Below, piece after piece: positions 1 to 6,219 of a stretch of DNA of 10,886 nt; the stretch's first letter is position 1, and each line of letters begins with the position of its first letter. The position numbers were made by a program, and so were the translations under genes. Source of the stretch: Spartobacteria bacterium (GTDB taxonomy: Bacteria; Verrucomicrobiota; Verrucomicrobiia; Chthoniobacterales; Chthoniobacteraceae); contig JANXZI010000231.1 of assembly GCA_025355595.1 (NCBI GenBank), forward strand, positions 1 through 10,886. The letters run 5' to 3'. Below the pieces are notes generated by a model. That model was not told where the DNA came from. It worked only from the letters and a program-made list of their open reading frames with translations, and did no database searches.

Positions 1-1
1 C

Positions 2-931
2 GGCATCCCGCTCGTCTGGGGCTGCGTCATCACCTCGCTCGATGTGCTCATCGTGCTCTTCCTGCAAAACAAGGGCTTCCGTTACGTCGAGGCGCTGGTG
101 ATCACGCTCATCCTCACCATCGGCGGCTGCTTCCTCGCCAATGTGATTTTCGCAAAGCCCGATCTCGTCGGCATCGCCCACGGCTTCATGCCTTCCGCCG
201 AGATCCTGCGGAACAAGGAGATGCTCTTCGTCGCCATCGGCATCCTCGGTGCGACGGTGATGCCGCATAATCTCTACCTCCACAGCTCGATCGTGCAGAC
301 GCGCAACTTCGAGCGCACCGAGCCGGGCAAGGCCGAGGCCATCAAGTTCGCCAGCATAGACTCGACGGTCGCGCTCATGTTCGCGCTCTTCATCAATGGT
401 GGCATCCTCATCCTCGCCGCCGCCGCATTTCATAAGACCGGCCATGCGGACGTGGCGGCAATCCAGGATGCCCACAAGCTGCTCAGCCCCGTCCTCGGCG
501 TCGGCGTGGCGAGCACGCTCTTCGCGCTCGCGCTGCTCGCGAGCGGGCAGAGCTCCACGCTCACCGGCACGCTCGCTGGGCAGATCGTCATGGAGGGATT
601 CCTGAATATCCGCCTCGCGCCGTGGCTGCGCCGGCTCATCACGCGGCTCATCGCCATCGTGCCCGCCGTCTGTGTCATCGGCATTTTCGGCGAGAAAAAG
701 ACGACCGACCTGCTGATCTGGAGCCAGGTGATCCTCTCGATGCAACTCAGCTTCGCCGTCATCCCGCTGCTTATTTTCACGGGCAGCCGCGCGAAGATGG
801 GAAAGTTTGTGAACCCGCTTTGGATCAAGATTCTCGCCTGGAGTTCAGCCTCGATCATCGTGATCCTGAACGTCAAATACCTCTTCGGCAAATTCGCGCC
901 ACAGGCATGGCAGGATGCACTGGGCCTCTAA
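2..931 (+). CDS. mntH: Nramp-family divalent metal (Mn2+/Fe2+) : H+ symporter, 5'-truncated by window edge
   Basis: Inner-membrane transporter that imports Mn2+ or Fe2+ with protons. The frame is open from base 2, so 309 residues of the C-terminal part are visible; family members are usually 400-450 residues, and TM1 with its DPGN motif lies outside the window. The TM6 signature is present: GATVMPHNLYLHSS, with MPHN encoded at 260-271, providing the metal-binding Met and the helix-break residues. GQSSTLTGTLAGQIVMEGF further on matches the conserved segment after TM8. At least seven hydrophobic stretches can be read through to the C-terminus. The TAA stop lies 13 bases before a UspA-type gene on the same strand, which suggests one transcript. 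The family call is secure. Manganese specificity rests on the intact Met site and is an inference, since Fe2+ transporters share it. Confidence 0.95.
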   Translation, partial: GIPLVWGCVITSLDVLIVLFLQNKGFRYVEALVITLILTIGGCFLANVIFAKPDLVGIAHGFMPSAEILRNKEMLFVAIGILGATVMPHNLYLHSSIVQTRNFERTEPGKAEAIKFASIDSTVALMFALFINGGILILAAAAFHKTGHADVAAIQDAHKLLSPVLGVGVASTLFALALLASGQSSTLTGTLAGQIVMEGFLNIRLAPWLRRLITRLIAIVPAVCVIGIFGEKKTTDLLIWSQVILSMQLSFAVIPLLIFTGSRAKMGKFVNPLWIKILAWSSASIIVILNVKYLFGKFAPQAWQDALGL

Positions 932-944
932 GAACATCACCGCC

Positions 945-1373
945 ATGTATCGCAAAATCCTCGTCGCCCTCGACACCACGCCCGCGGACTTGGAACTGCT
1001 CCCGACGATCAGCCAGCTCGCCGCGCTGATGAAAAGTGAACTGCTCCTCCTGCACGTCGCCGACGGCTGGGCCGCGCGAAATTTCGAGCAGCTCAATCTC
1101 GCCGAGTCCGAGGAGATGAAGGAAGACCGGCGCTACCTCGAGGAAACCGCCACGCGGCTGCGGACAGAAACAGGACTCGCCATCTCCGTGCGCCTCGCAC
1201 TCGGAAGTCCGTCCGGTGAAATCCTGAAGATCGCCAGCGATGAGAAGTGCGACCTCATCGCGCTCGCCTCGCACGGCCACCGTCTCGTCGGCGACATCCT
1301 CCACGGCAGCACCATCGAAGCCGTCCGCCACCGGGCGCACATCCCCATTTTCGTCGTCCCGCCGAAGAAGTAG
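945..1373 (+). CDS. Universal stress protein, UspA family (single domain, ATP-binding type)
   Basis: A 142-residue single Usp domain, the normal length. It opens with the typical first beta strand, MYRKILVALDTTP, so I start at the ATG at 945 rather than the in-frame ATG at 915, which would overlap the upstream gene and add an atypical leader. The nucleotide-binding motif G-2x-G-9x-G(S/T) is present near the C-terminus as ASHG, nine residues, then GST; the first Gly is Ala, a substitution often seen in this family. The end, HIPIFVVPPKK, is the usual last strand. No clear Shine-Dalgarno precedes the ATG. It follows the Nramp gene by 13 bases, so it is probably translated from the same mRNA and may modulate or respond to metal transport. 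Usp proteins are cytoplasmic and often bind ATP or AMP; the ligand here cannot be told from sequence. Confidence 0.9.
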   Translation: MYRKILVALDTTPADLELLPTISQLAALMKSELLLLHVADGWAARNFEQLNLAESEEMKEDRRYLEETATRLRTETGLAISVRLALGSPSGEILKIASDEKCDLIALASHGHRLVGDILHGSTIEAVRHRAHIPIFVVPPKK

Positions 1374-1407
1374 CGGCTGGCAGCGGCGCTAACTTCGGCG
1401 AATCCGT

Positions 1408-3843
1408 TCACTGAGCACCGCGCTCGATCATCGCCACAGCAGCCTGCTGATTCCACCCGAGCGCCGCGACGAGCGCGCGTTGCGTGCCGGTGCGCCGCAA
1501 TTCCTCCACGGCGAGCACGGCTTGCAGCAGCGCCCCTGCGCCGAGGCATTCACCCATGGAACAATTTGGCTTCAGCAAGCGGTCGCGCAGTTTTGGAAAA
1601 TCTCGCGCGAGCGCGCGGCTGCACTCCGCCCCGGCCCAGGTGTCGTCCTCCGCGCTCACGATGAAATCCAGCGGACCCTCCGGCGCGATGTCCGCGAGCA
1701 CGCGACCCAGCATCGCCGCTGCGTCGCCTTTGGAAAAATGCGTGTACCCTTCGCCGAGGCACACCCTTGCGATGCCCGGCTCGCGGCTCAGCAGGATCGC
1801 CGCCGCGCCTTCGGCCAGCGGCACTCCGCGGCGCGGCCAGGCGTCGTCCGTTCCGTTTTTCCGTGGCAGCACGAGACCCCACGCGCGATGGGCGTCGAAC
1901 AGGATCCAGTCGAGTTCCTCCGCGGCGACCACGAGCACATCATCCGCATCGCCGGTCGCGATGAGCTGCGCGCCAAATTCCAGCGCTTGGAGGCCGACAG
2001 TGCCGTCGCCCACGAGCGTGTAGGTCGCGCCATCCACGCCGAGCATCGCGGCGAGGTGGCTCGCCGGCGCATTGTACACCGTCTCGGGAAAAAGCAGCGG
2101 GCTCGCCGCGCCCGCACCCTGCTCCGCGATCTGCCCGTAGAATCGACGCGTGTACTGCACGCCGCCGCTCGACACGCCGAAGACGACCGCCAGCCGCGCT
2201 TTCATCCCGGGCCTCGATATCAGCGCGGCAGCCACCGCCTCATTTCCGGCCGCCGCCCCGAGCAGGCTGATCGCGCTCGCGCGCCGCAGCCTCGGCTCGC
2301 GCGCGAGGTGCGCGGTGAATTCCGGCGGCACGAGCGCGGCGGAAAAAATGCGCCCACTCCCGGGACTTTTCACCTTCGCCAGCGCCGCACGTTCGCCCGC
2401 GCGGATCCGGCGCGTGGTTTCTTCAGCGCATTTTCCGAGCGGCGTCACGCAGCCGATGCCGACGATGTTCGCGCGCAGAGGATCACGCGGCACTGGCTGT
2501 CCAGACCGGCCGGAGACCTCTCTGCCATGACCGGCGAGGACGCCCGTCTTCCCATCCTCGATCACGATGCTCGCATTCGTCCCGCCGAAACCGAACGAAT
2601 TTGACACCACGCAGCCGACGCGACATTGGCGCGCGGTGTTTGCGACGATGTCCAGATCCCACGCCGGATCGCGTTCGTTCAGATTGATATTTGGCGGGAG
2701 GAATCCCCCGCGGATCGCGAGCACGCTGAACACCGCCTCGATCGCGCCCGCCGCGCCGAGCGAGTGGCCCATCATCGCCTTCGTCGAGCTGACCGGCACT
2801 CGCGCGCCGAAAATTTTCGCAATGGCCGCGCCCTCGCTCGCGTCGTTGAACGCCGTCGCAGTGCCGTGCGCGTTGATGTAGTCCACCTCGCCGTCCGTGA
2901 GCGCGGCGTCGTCGAGCGCGCGCTGCATCGCGAGTTCCGGGCCGATGCCGCTCGGGTGTGGCTGCGTGAGGTGATGGTTGTCCGTCGAGATTCCGTAGCC
3001 GGTGATCTCGGCGAGGATCGGCGCACCGCGTTCGAGCGCGGATTCGAGATCCTCCAGCGCGAGCACCGCCGCGCCTTCGCCGAGCACGAGGCCGGTGCGC
3101 GCCTTGTCGAAGGGCCGCACTTTTTCCGTCGTGGAAGCCTGCAGCGAGTCGAAGCCGACGTACACCATTTCAGAAATCGCGTCGTAGCCGCCGCACAGCA
3201 CGCGGCCCTTCAGCCCGGCGCGGATGAGGTGGAAGGCATGCCCGATCGCGTTCGTCCCAGAGGCACAGGCGTTCGCGATGATTTGCAGCGGCGCGCGGAA
3301 CCCGACGGCTTCCATCGAATCCAGCGGCGCCTTTTGCGGGGGATAGTTTGCGACGAGCGCCGCGCGTCCGCGGATGCGTTTTCCATTCACTTGCGCGCGG
3401 TAAAATTCCTCGCCAAACGACATCCCGCCGCTCGTCGTGCCGATGACCATCGCATCCGGCACGAATGCCGGATCGCCGCCGCGCATCTCGCGCATGGCAC
3501 CGATCATCATGTGGCTCGCGCGATGCAGCCGCGCCTCCTTTTTCGACGTTGGCTCCGGTAGCGAAGTCACCTGCCCCGCAGTCTTCGAGCGGCACTTCGT
3601 CGTGTCGAACGACGTGACCTCGCTCACGCAGTCTCGTCCTCCGCGCAGCGCCGCATCCGTCGCCGCGAGGCCGTGCCCGAGCGGGCTGATGATGCCCATC
3701 GCGGTGACTGCGACGCGGCGGACACCGGGACGGGCGCTGGTGGGAATTCGTGGCACGGAAGAGTGGCGCAGCCTATCCGCGCCGCCCGCGCGATGGCAAC
3801 CGATTGCCGCGTGCAACGAGGTCTTGTTCCGATTCTTGATCAT
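1408..3843 (-). CDS. Fused ketosynthase-chain length factor-like protein (active KS + inactive KS didomain)
   Basis: An 811-residue cytoplasmic protein with two tandem thiolase-fold ketosynthase domains. Domain 1 (about residues 42-430) is FabF-like and complete: nucleophile Cys193 in NACASGTNAIG, His326 in INAHGTAT, Lys355 and His360 in STKAMMGHSLGAAG, and the SFGFGGTN gating loop near 416-422. It should condense an acyl thioester with malonyl-ACP. Domain 2 (about 459-811) aligns without gaps around the active site, but Cys becomes Gly614 (VGDGTVGLQAL), the first His becomes Ala731, Lys becomes Asn760 and the second His becomes Glu765. The GFGG loop becomes GWNQQ. VG..xxGLxAL resembles chain-length factors of type II polyketide synthases, where Gln replaces Cys. 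I start at the ATG at 3843 because GGAGGGAG lies 7 bases upstream; the frame is open further (to a start at 4020), but that part is low-complexity. An Arg-rich extension of about 40 residues precedes domain 1. No ACP, ketoreductase or dehydratase lies nearby. The product is unknown: polyene, unusual fatty acid or other. Confidence 0.88.
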   Translation of the reverse strand: MIKNRNKTSLHAAIGCHRAGGADRLRHSSVPRIPTSARPGVRRVAVTAMGIISPLGHGLAATDAALRGGRDCVSEVTSFDTTKCRSKTAGQVTSLPEPTSKKEARLHRASHMMIGAMREMRGGDPAFVPDAMVIGTTSGGMSFGEEFYRAQVNGKRIRGRAALVANYPPQKAPLDSMEAVGFRAPLQIIANACASGTNAIGHAFHLIRAGLKGRVLCGGYDAISEMVYVGFDSLQASTTEKVRPFDKARTGLVLGEGAAVLALEDLESALERGAPILAEITGYGISTDNHHLTQPHPSGIGPELAMQRALDDAALTDGEVDYINAHGTATAFNDASEGAAIAKIFGARVPVSSTKAMMGHSLGAAGAIEAVFSVLAIRGGFLPPNINLNERDPAWDLDIVANTARQCRVGCVVSNSFGFGGTNASIVIEDGKTGVLAGHGREVSGRSGQPVPRDPLRANIVGIGCVTPLGKCAEETTRRIRAGERAALAKVKSPGSGRIFSAALVPPEFTAHLAREPRLRRASAISLLGAAAGNEAVAAALISRPGMKARLAVVFGVSSGGVQYTRRFYGQIAEQGAGAASPLLFPETVYNAPASHLAAMLGVDGATYTLVGDGTVGLQALEFGAQLIATGDADDVLVVAAEELDWILFDAHRAWGLVLPRKNGTDDAWPRRGVPLAEGAAAILLSREPGIARVCLGEGYTHFSKGDAAAMLGRVLADIAPEGPLDFIVSAEDDTWAGAECSRALARDFPKLRDRLLKPNCSMGECLGAGALLQAVLAVEELRRTGTQRALVAALGWNQQAAVAMIERGAQ

Positions 3844-3850
3844 ATTCCTA

Positions 3851-3858
3851 CTCCCTCC
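3851..3858 (-). promoter_or_regulatory. Strong Shine-Dalgarno of the KS-CLF gene
   Basis: Read on the minus strand this is GGAGGGAG, ending 7 bases before the ATG at 3843. It fixes the start of the fused ketosynthase and is the only near-consensus ribosome binding site I find in the window. A CTCCCTC segment in the same leader (minus strand of 3916-3922) is complementary to it over 7 bases. Confidence 0.7.
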
Positions 3859-3889
3859 GCGGAATCGCTGCGCGCTACGCTTGCAGATC

Positions 3890-3924
3890 AAGAATAAGAA
3901 GAAGAATAGGAATAAGAGGGAGGG
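3890..3924. repeat. Low-complexity purine-rich tract in the KS-CLF / LAB_N divergent spacer
   Basis: Thirty-five bases consisting of A and G with a few T, built from AAGAATA/AGAAGAA-like units and ending in GAGGGAGGG. It stands out against the GC-rich surroundings. If the KS-CLF frame were translated from its far upstream start, this tract would encode a Leu/Phe-rich run, which supports treating it as non-coding leader. It lies in the 160-base spacer between two divergent genes, where both promoters must be. I see no convincing -35/-10 pair on either strand. Confidence 0.6.
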
Positions 3925-4003
3925 CGTTGACTTGCTGCACGAAGGGTGGACTTCGGCCATCATCCCGCTTGCCGCTTTCCTGCGCGGATGAAATACGGGG
4001 CGC

Positions 4004-4339
4004 GTGATTATCCCGGCCATTTTTTTCGCGACGATTCTGGATCAGCTCCGCCACGATCACTGGGGCTGGACGGCGCTGGGCTTTGCGGCGCAGGGGCTTT
4101 TTTCCATGCGCTTCCTCATCCAGTGGCTCGCGTCGGAGAAGGAGAAAAAATTCGTGATGCCGATCCAGTTCTGGCACTTCAGCATCATCGGCGGCTCGCT
4201 GAATCTCATCTACTCGCTGCACCTGTGGAAGGCGCCGCTCATCTTCGGCGCGGTGGCCTCGCTGTTCACTTCGACGCGGAGCTTCATGCTGCACCGGCAC
4301 GGGCTGAAGGCGGAGAAAAAGTTGAGCGTTGAAAGTTGA
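4004..4339 (+). CDS. Small membrane protein of the lipid-A-disaccharide synthase N-terminal (LAB_N) family
   Basis: A 111-residue integral membrane protein. The segment from about residue 22 to 97 matches the LAB_N domain: GFAAQGLFSMRFLIQWLASE with conserved Arg36, Gln40, Trp41 and Glu45, then PIQFWHFSIIGGSLNLIY and a third hydrophobic helix ending STRSF. Three transmembrane helices are expected. This domain occurs fused to LpxB in some bacteria and as a stand-alone protein beside glycosyltransferase or lipid A genes; its biochemical role is unsettled. The start is GTG at 4004, because the same frame has a TGA at 3989-3991 and no ATG between. The last codons (KLSVES and the TGA at 4337-4339) are written in GTTGAGA heptamer repeat, so the original C-terminus may have been replaced by the repeat. 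Divergent from the KS-CLF gene. Confidence 0.85.
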   Translation: MIIPAIFFATILDQLRHDHWGWTALGFAAQGLFSMRFLIQWLASEKEKKFVMPIQFWHFSIIGGSLNLIYSLHLWKAPLIFGAVASLFTSTRSFMLHRHGLKAEKKLSVES

Positions 4340-4397
4340 GAGTTGAGAGTTGAGAGGGGGAGCAGAGCCTCTCAACGCTCAACTTTCATCACTCAAC
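4321..4397. repeat. Inverted array of GTTGAGA-type heptamers (five forward, four reverse copies)
   Basis: Left arm: five abutting 7-base units at 4321-4355 (GTTGAGC, GTTGAAA, then GTTGAGA three times). Right arm: four units in the opposite orientation at 4370-4397. The centre forms a perfect 9-base stem, GTTGAGAGG (4349-4357) with CCTCTCAAC (4368-4376), and a 10-base loop. Pairing continues outwards to 4328/4397 with only a few mismatches, giving a hairpin of about 30 base pairs. It contains the stop codon of the upstream LAB_N gene and ends 50 bases before the cysteine desulfurase ATG. It could act as a bidirectional terminator or mRNA-end structure, although no U tract follows. It resembles in design the heptanucleotide STRR repeats of cyanobacteria; no relationship by descent is implied. 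Confidence 0.85.
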
Positions 4398-4447
4398 TTG
4401 CTCTTGGCTCCCGGTGGATCGCGCTTTAAGTTCGCTGCCTTTTTCCA

Positions 4448-5611
4448 ATGAGCACAGCCAGCGATCTGATCTACCTCGACAACAATGCGACCACTCGCGT
4501 GGACCCGGCCGTCGTTGAGGAAATGCTGCCGTGGCTGTCGGAAAATTACGGCAATCCTTCGAGCGGATACCGTTTCGGAAAAAAGGTGAATGATGCGCTG
4601 GAGGTCGCGCGCGAGCGGGTCGCGACGCTGCTCGGCTGCGAGGCCAGCGAGGTGCTTTTCACAAGCTGCGGCACGGAGAGCACGAATGCGGCGATCCACT
4701 CCGCGCTGGCGATGGACCGCGACCGGCAGCACATCGTGACGACGCGCGTCGAGCACAGCGCGACGCTGAAGACATGCGAGCTGCTCGCGAAGCGCGGGCA
4801 TCCCGTGACGTGGCTCGGCGTGGATTCCGACGGGCAGATCGATCTCGGCGAACTCGAAAATGCGATCACGGACGAGACGGCGCTCGTCTCGATCATGTGG
4901 GCAAACAACGAGACCGGCGTGACTTTTCCCGTGGAGAAAATTGCCGACATCGTGCGCGCGAAGGGCGCGGTCTTTCACAGCGACGCGGTGCAGATCGTGG
5001 GCAAGACGCCATTCAAGCTCAGCGACATGAAGGTGAATCTGCTCTCGATGAGCGGCCACAAGCTCCATGCGCCGAAGGGCGTCGGCGTGCTCTACGTGAA
5101 CCGCCGCACGAAATTCGTGCCGTGGATGACCGGCGGCGGGCAGGAAGGCTCGCGTCGCGCGGGGACGCAGAATGTCGCGAGCATCATCGCGCTCGGCAAG
5201 GCTTGCGAAATCGCGGCGCAGCAGATCGGCCACGAGGAGACGGCGGTGAAAAAGATGCGCGATGATTTTGAAGATGGCGTCCTCGCGCGAGTGGCGAGCG
5301 TGCAGGTGAACGGCGACCGTGTGAACCGGCTCCCGAACACGACGAGCCTCGCGTTCAGCGGAGTCGAGAGCGAGGCGATGCTCATGCTGCTCGACCAGCG
5401 CGGCATCTGCTGCTCCGCGGGCTCGGCCTGCACGACGGGGCAGCATGAGCCTTCGCATGTGCTGCGCGCGATGGGCTGCGACGACACGCGCGCCCGCGGC
5501 ACGCTGCGATTTTCATTCGGGCGCTTTAACACCGCGGCGGATGTGGCGCGTGCGCTGAAGATCATCCCCGAGGTCGCGGAGAAAGTCCGCCGCGTCGCGG
5601 CTGCGGCATAG
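4448..5611 (+). CDS. nifS: Cysteine desulfurase, NifS/IscS type (class V aminotransferase fold, group I)
   Basis: A PLP enzyme that converts L-cysteine to alanine and leaves a persulfide for Fe-S clusters, tRNA thiolation and cofactor sulfuration. At 387 residues it has the usual length. Visible landmarks: YLDNNATT at the N-terminus, His103 in VEHSAT, Asn154 in WANNETG, Asp179 and Gln182 in HSDAVQ, the PLP-binding Lys205 in SGHKLHAPKG, and the catalytic Cys328 in the mobile loop GSACTTGQHEPSHVLRAMG. The loop wording (ACTTG..EPSHV) is closer to NifS than to IscS. An extra CysCys pair sits at 321-322. No iscU, iscR or nif genes adjoin, so this is probably the general desulfurase or one dedicated to a partner such as FdhD encoded 0.9 kb downstream. 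The start is the first ATG, with no clear Shine-Dalgarno; TTTAAG at 4425-4430 is a possible but weak -10. Confidence 0.95.
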   Translation: MSTASDLIYLDNNATTRVDPAVVEEMLPWLSENYGNPSSGYRFGKKVNDALEVARERVATLLGCEASEVLFTSCGTESTNAAIHSALAMDRDRQHIVTTRVEHSATLKTCELLAKRGHPVTWLGVDSDGQIDLGELENAITDETALVSIMWANNETGVTFPVEKIADIVRAKGAVFHSDAVQIVGKTPFKLSDMKVNLLSMSGHKLHAPKGVGVLYVNRRTKFVPWMTGGGQEGSRRAGTQNVASIIALGKACEIAAQQIGHEETAVKKMRDDFEDGVLARVASVQVNGDRVNRLPNTTSLAFSGVESEAMLMLLDQRGICCSAGSACTTGQHEPSHVLRAMGCDDTRARGTLRFSFGRFNTAADVARALKIIPEVAEKVRRVAAAA

Positions 5612-5618
5612 GGCGCTA

Positions 5619-5771
5619 TTTGAAAATAGCCCAGTGCTTCAGCACTGGGTCAGCGATGGGATGGGGAATAAGTCCCGCGAGGGACGACAGGAGCGTTCTG
5701 CCGTCCCTTGCGGGACTTGGTTCGATTCGGGGTTCCCAGTCCCAGCGATAAATCGCTGGGCTATTTTCAAA
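5619..5771. repeat. REPIN-like nested palindrome with 16-base terminal inverted repeats
   Basis: A 153-base intergenic element that starts 8 bases after the desulfurase stop. Its ends are a perfect inverted repeat: TTTGAAAATAGCCCAG at 5619-5634 and its complement at 5756-5771. Inside are three hairpins: CCCAGTGC/GCACTGGG with loop TTCA (5630-5649); a long stem, 5670-5686 with 5702-5718, matching at 16 of 17 positions and extended by CAG/CTG; and CCCAGCGAT/ATCGCTGGG (5741-5760). The layout of two outward hairpins in opposite orientation around a centre is that of REPINs or non-autonomous elements mobilised by Y1 (RAYT/IS200-type) transposases. No transposase is present here. An ORF can be read through it but looks non-coding. 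Confidence 0.8.
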
Positions 5772-5820
5772 CATCTTTGTGCAGATCCGCTGCGAGAAAG
5801 ACTACGCCACTTCTTCTGCG

Positions 5821-6219
5821 TCAGTTCTGGATGAACCAGCGGCCCTCGATCTTCGTGAAGGTGATCGCCTTCTTCGGGAAGGCGGGATTCTCGGGCAGGT
5901 CGAAGGTCGCGGTGTTGCCGTCGTCGGAGAGCTTCGGCTTTTTGTCCGTCAGCGACTTCAGCACCTCGAGCAACTGCCCGGCCTTCTCCTTGCCAAACTC
6001 CTTCGCGAACTCCGCAATCGGTGTCTCGGCGGTGATCTTCTTGAAGTCCGCCGGCGGCACCAGCGCATCGAGCACCGCGGCGTATTCCTTCGCTTCAAGC
6101 AGGCGGACGATCTCCGGCACGAGCTTCGCGAGATCCTGGCGGACGTCGTCCGGGACGGCTGCGAAGCTAAAGGTGAACGCGGCGACCAGTGCGACGGCGG
6201 AGCGGATGAGCGATTTCAT
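5821..6219 (-). CDS. Small secreted protein of unknown function
   Basis: A 132-residue protein that I do not recognise. The N-terminus is a classic Sec signal peptide: MKSLIR, a hydrophobic run AVALVAAFTFSFA, and a likely cut near Ala20 before VPDD. There is no lipobox cysteine, so it should be soluble in the periplasm or outside the cell. The mature part of about 110 residues begins with a Lys/Glu-rich, probably helical section (ADFKKITAETPIAEFAKEFGKEKAG, read in pieces) and ends with two likely beta strands, TATFDLPEN and KAITFTKIEGRWFIQN. That ending is reminiscent of small NTF2-like or DUF4878-type proteins, but this is only a resemblance. It stands alone: the gene is flanked by the REPIN-like element at its 3' end and a repeat-bearing spacer at its 5' end. 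Start ATG at 6219 with no clear ribosome binding site. Confidence 0.75.
   Translation of the reverse strand: MKSLIRSAVALVAAFTFSFAAVPDDVRQDLAKLVPEIVRLLEAKEYAAVLDALVPPADFKKITAETPIAEFAKEFGKEKAGQLLEVLKSLTDKKPKLSDDGNTATFDLPENPAFPKKAITFTKIEGRWFIQN

Noticed and set aside
1374..1407. Bidirectional terminator between the converging usp and KS-CLF genes
   Set aside because: The 34-base gap has GC-rich imperfect complementarity but no convincing stem and no T tract.
1480..3561. Long plus-strand open frames (1480-2604 and 2626-3561) opposite the KS-CLF gene
   Set aside because: Their translations are Arg/His-rich and motif-free, whereas the minus strand encodes complete ketosynthase motifs throughout.
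3927..3955. Promoter for the LAB_N gene based on TTGACT at 3927-3932
   Set aside because: The sequence at the proper distance (ACTTCG) is a poor -10 box.
3844..4020. Upstream start for the KS-CLF protein adding 59 residues with a Leu/Phe run that looks like a membrane helix
   Set aside because: The hydrophobic run is the translation of a purine-rich low-complexity tract, and a strong Shine-Dalgarno sits 7 bases before the ATG at 3843.
4321..4397. CRISPR-like array
   Set aside because: Units are 7 bases, abutting without spacers, and inverted about a centre.
4379..5458. A 359-codon minus-strand frame opposite the cysteine desulfurase
   Set aside because: Antisense shadow of a gene with all catalytic residues; composition is Arg/His-rich and no family is recognisable.
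5634..5834. A 66-codon open frame inside the palindromic element
   Set aside because: Its codons follow the hairpin arms of the REPIN-like element; no start signal and no protein-like pattern.
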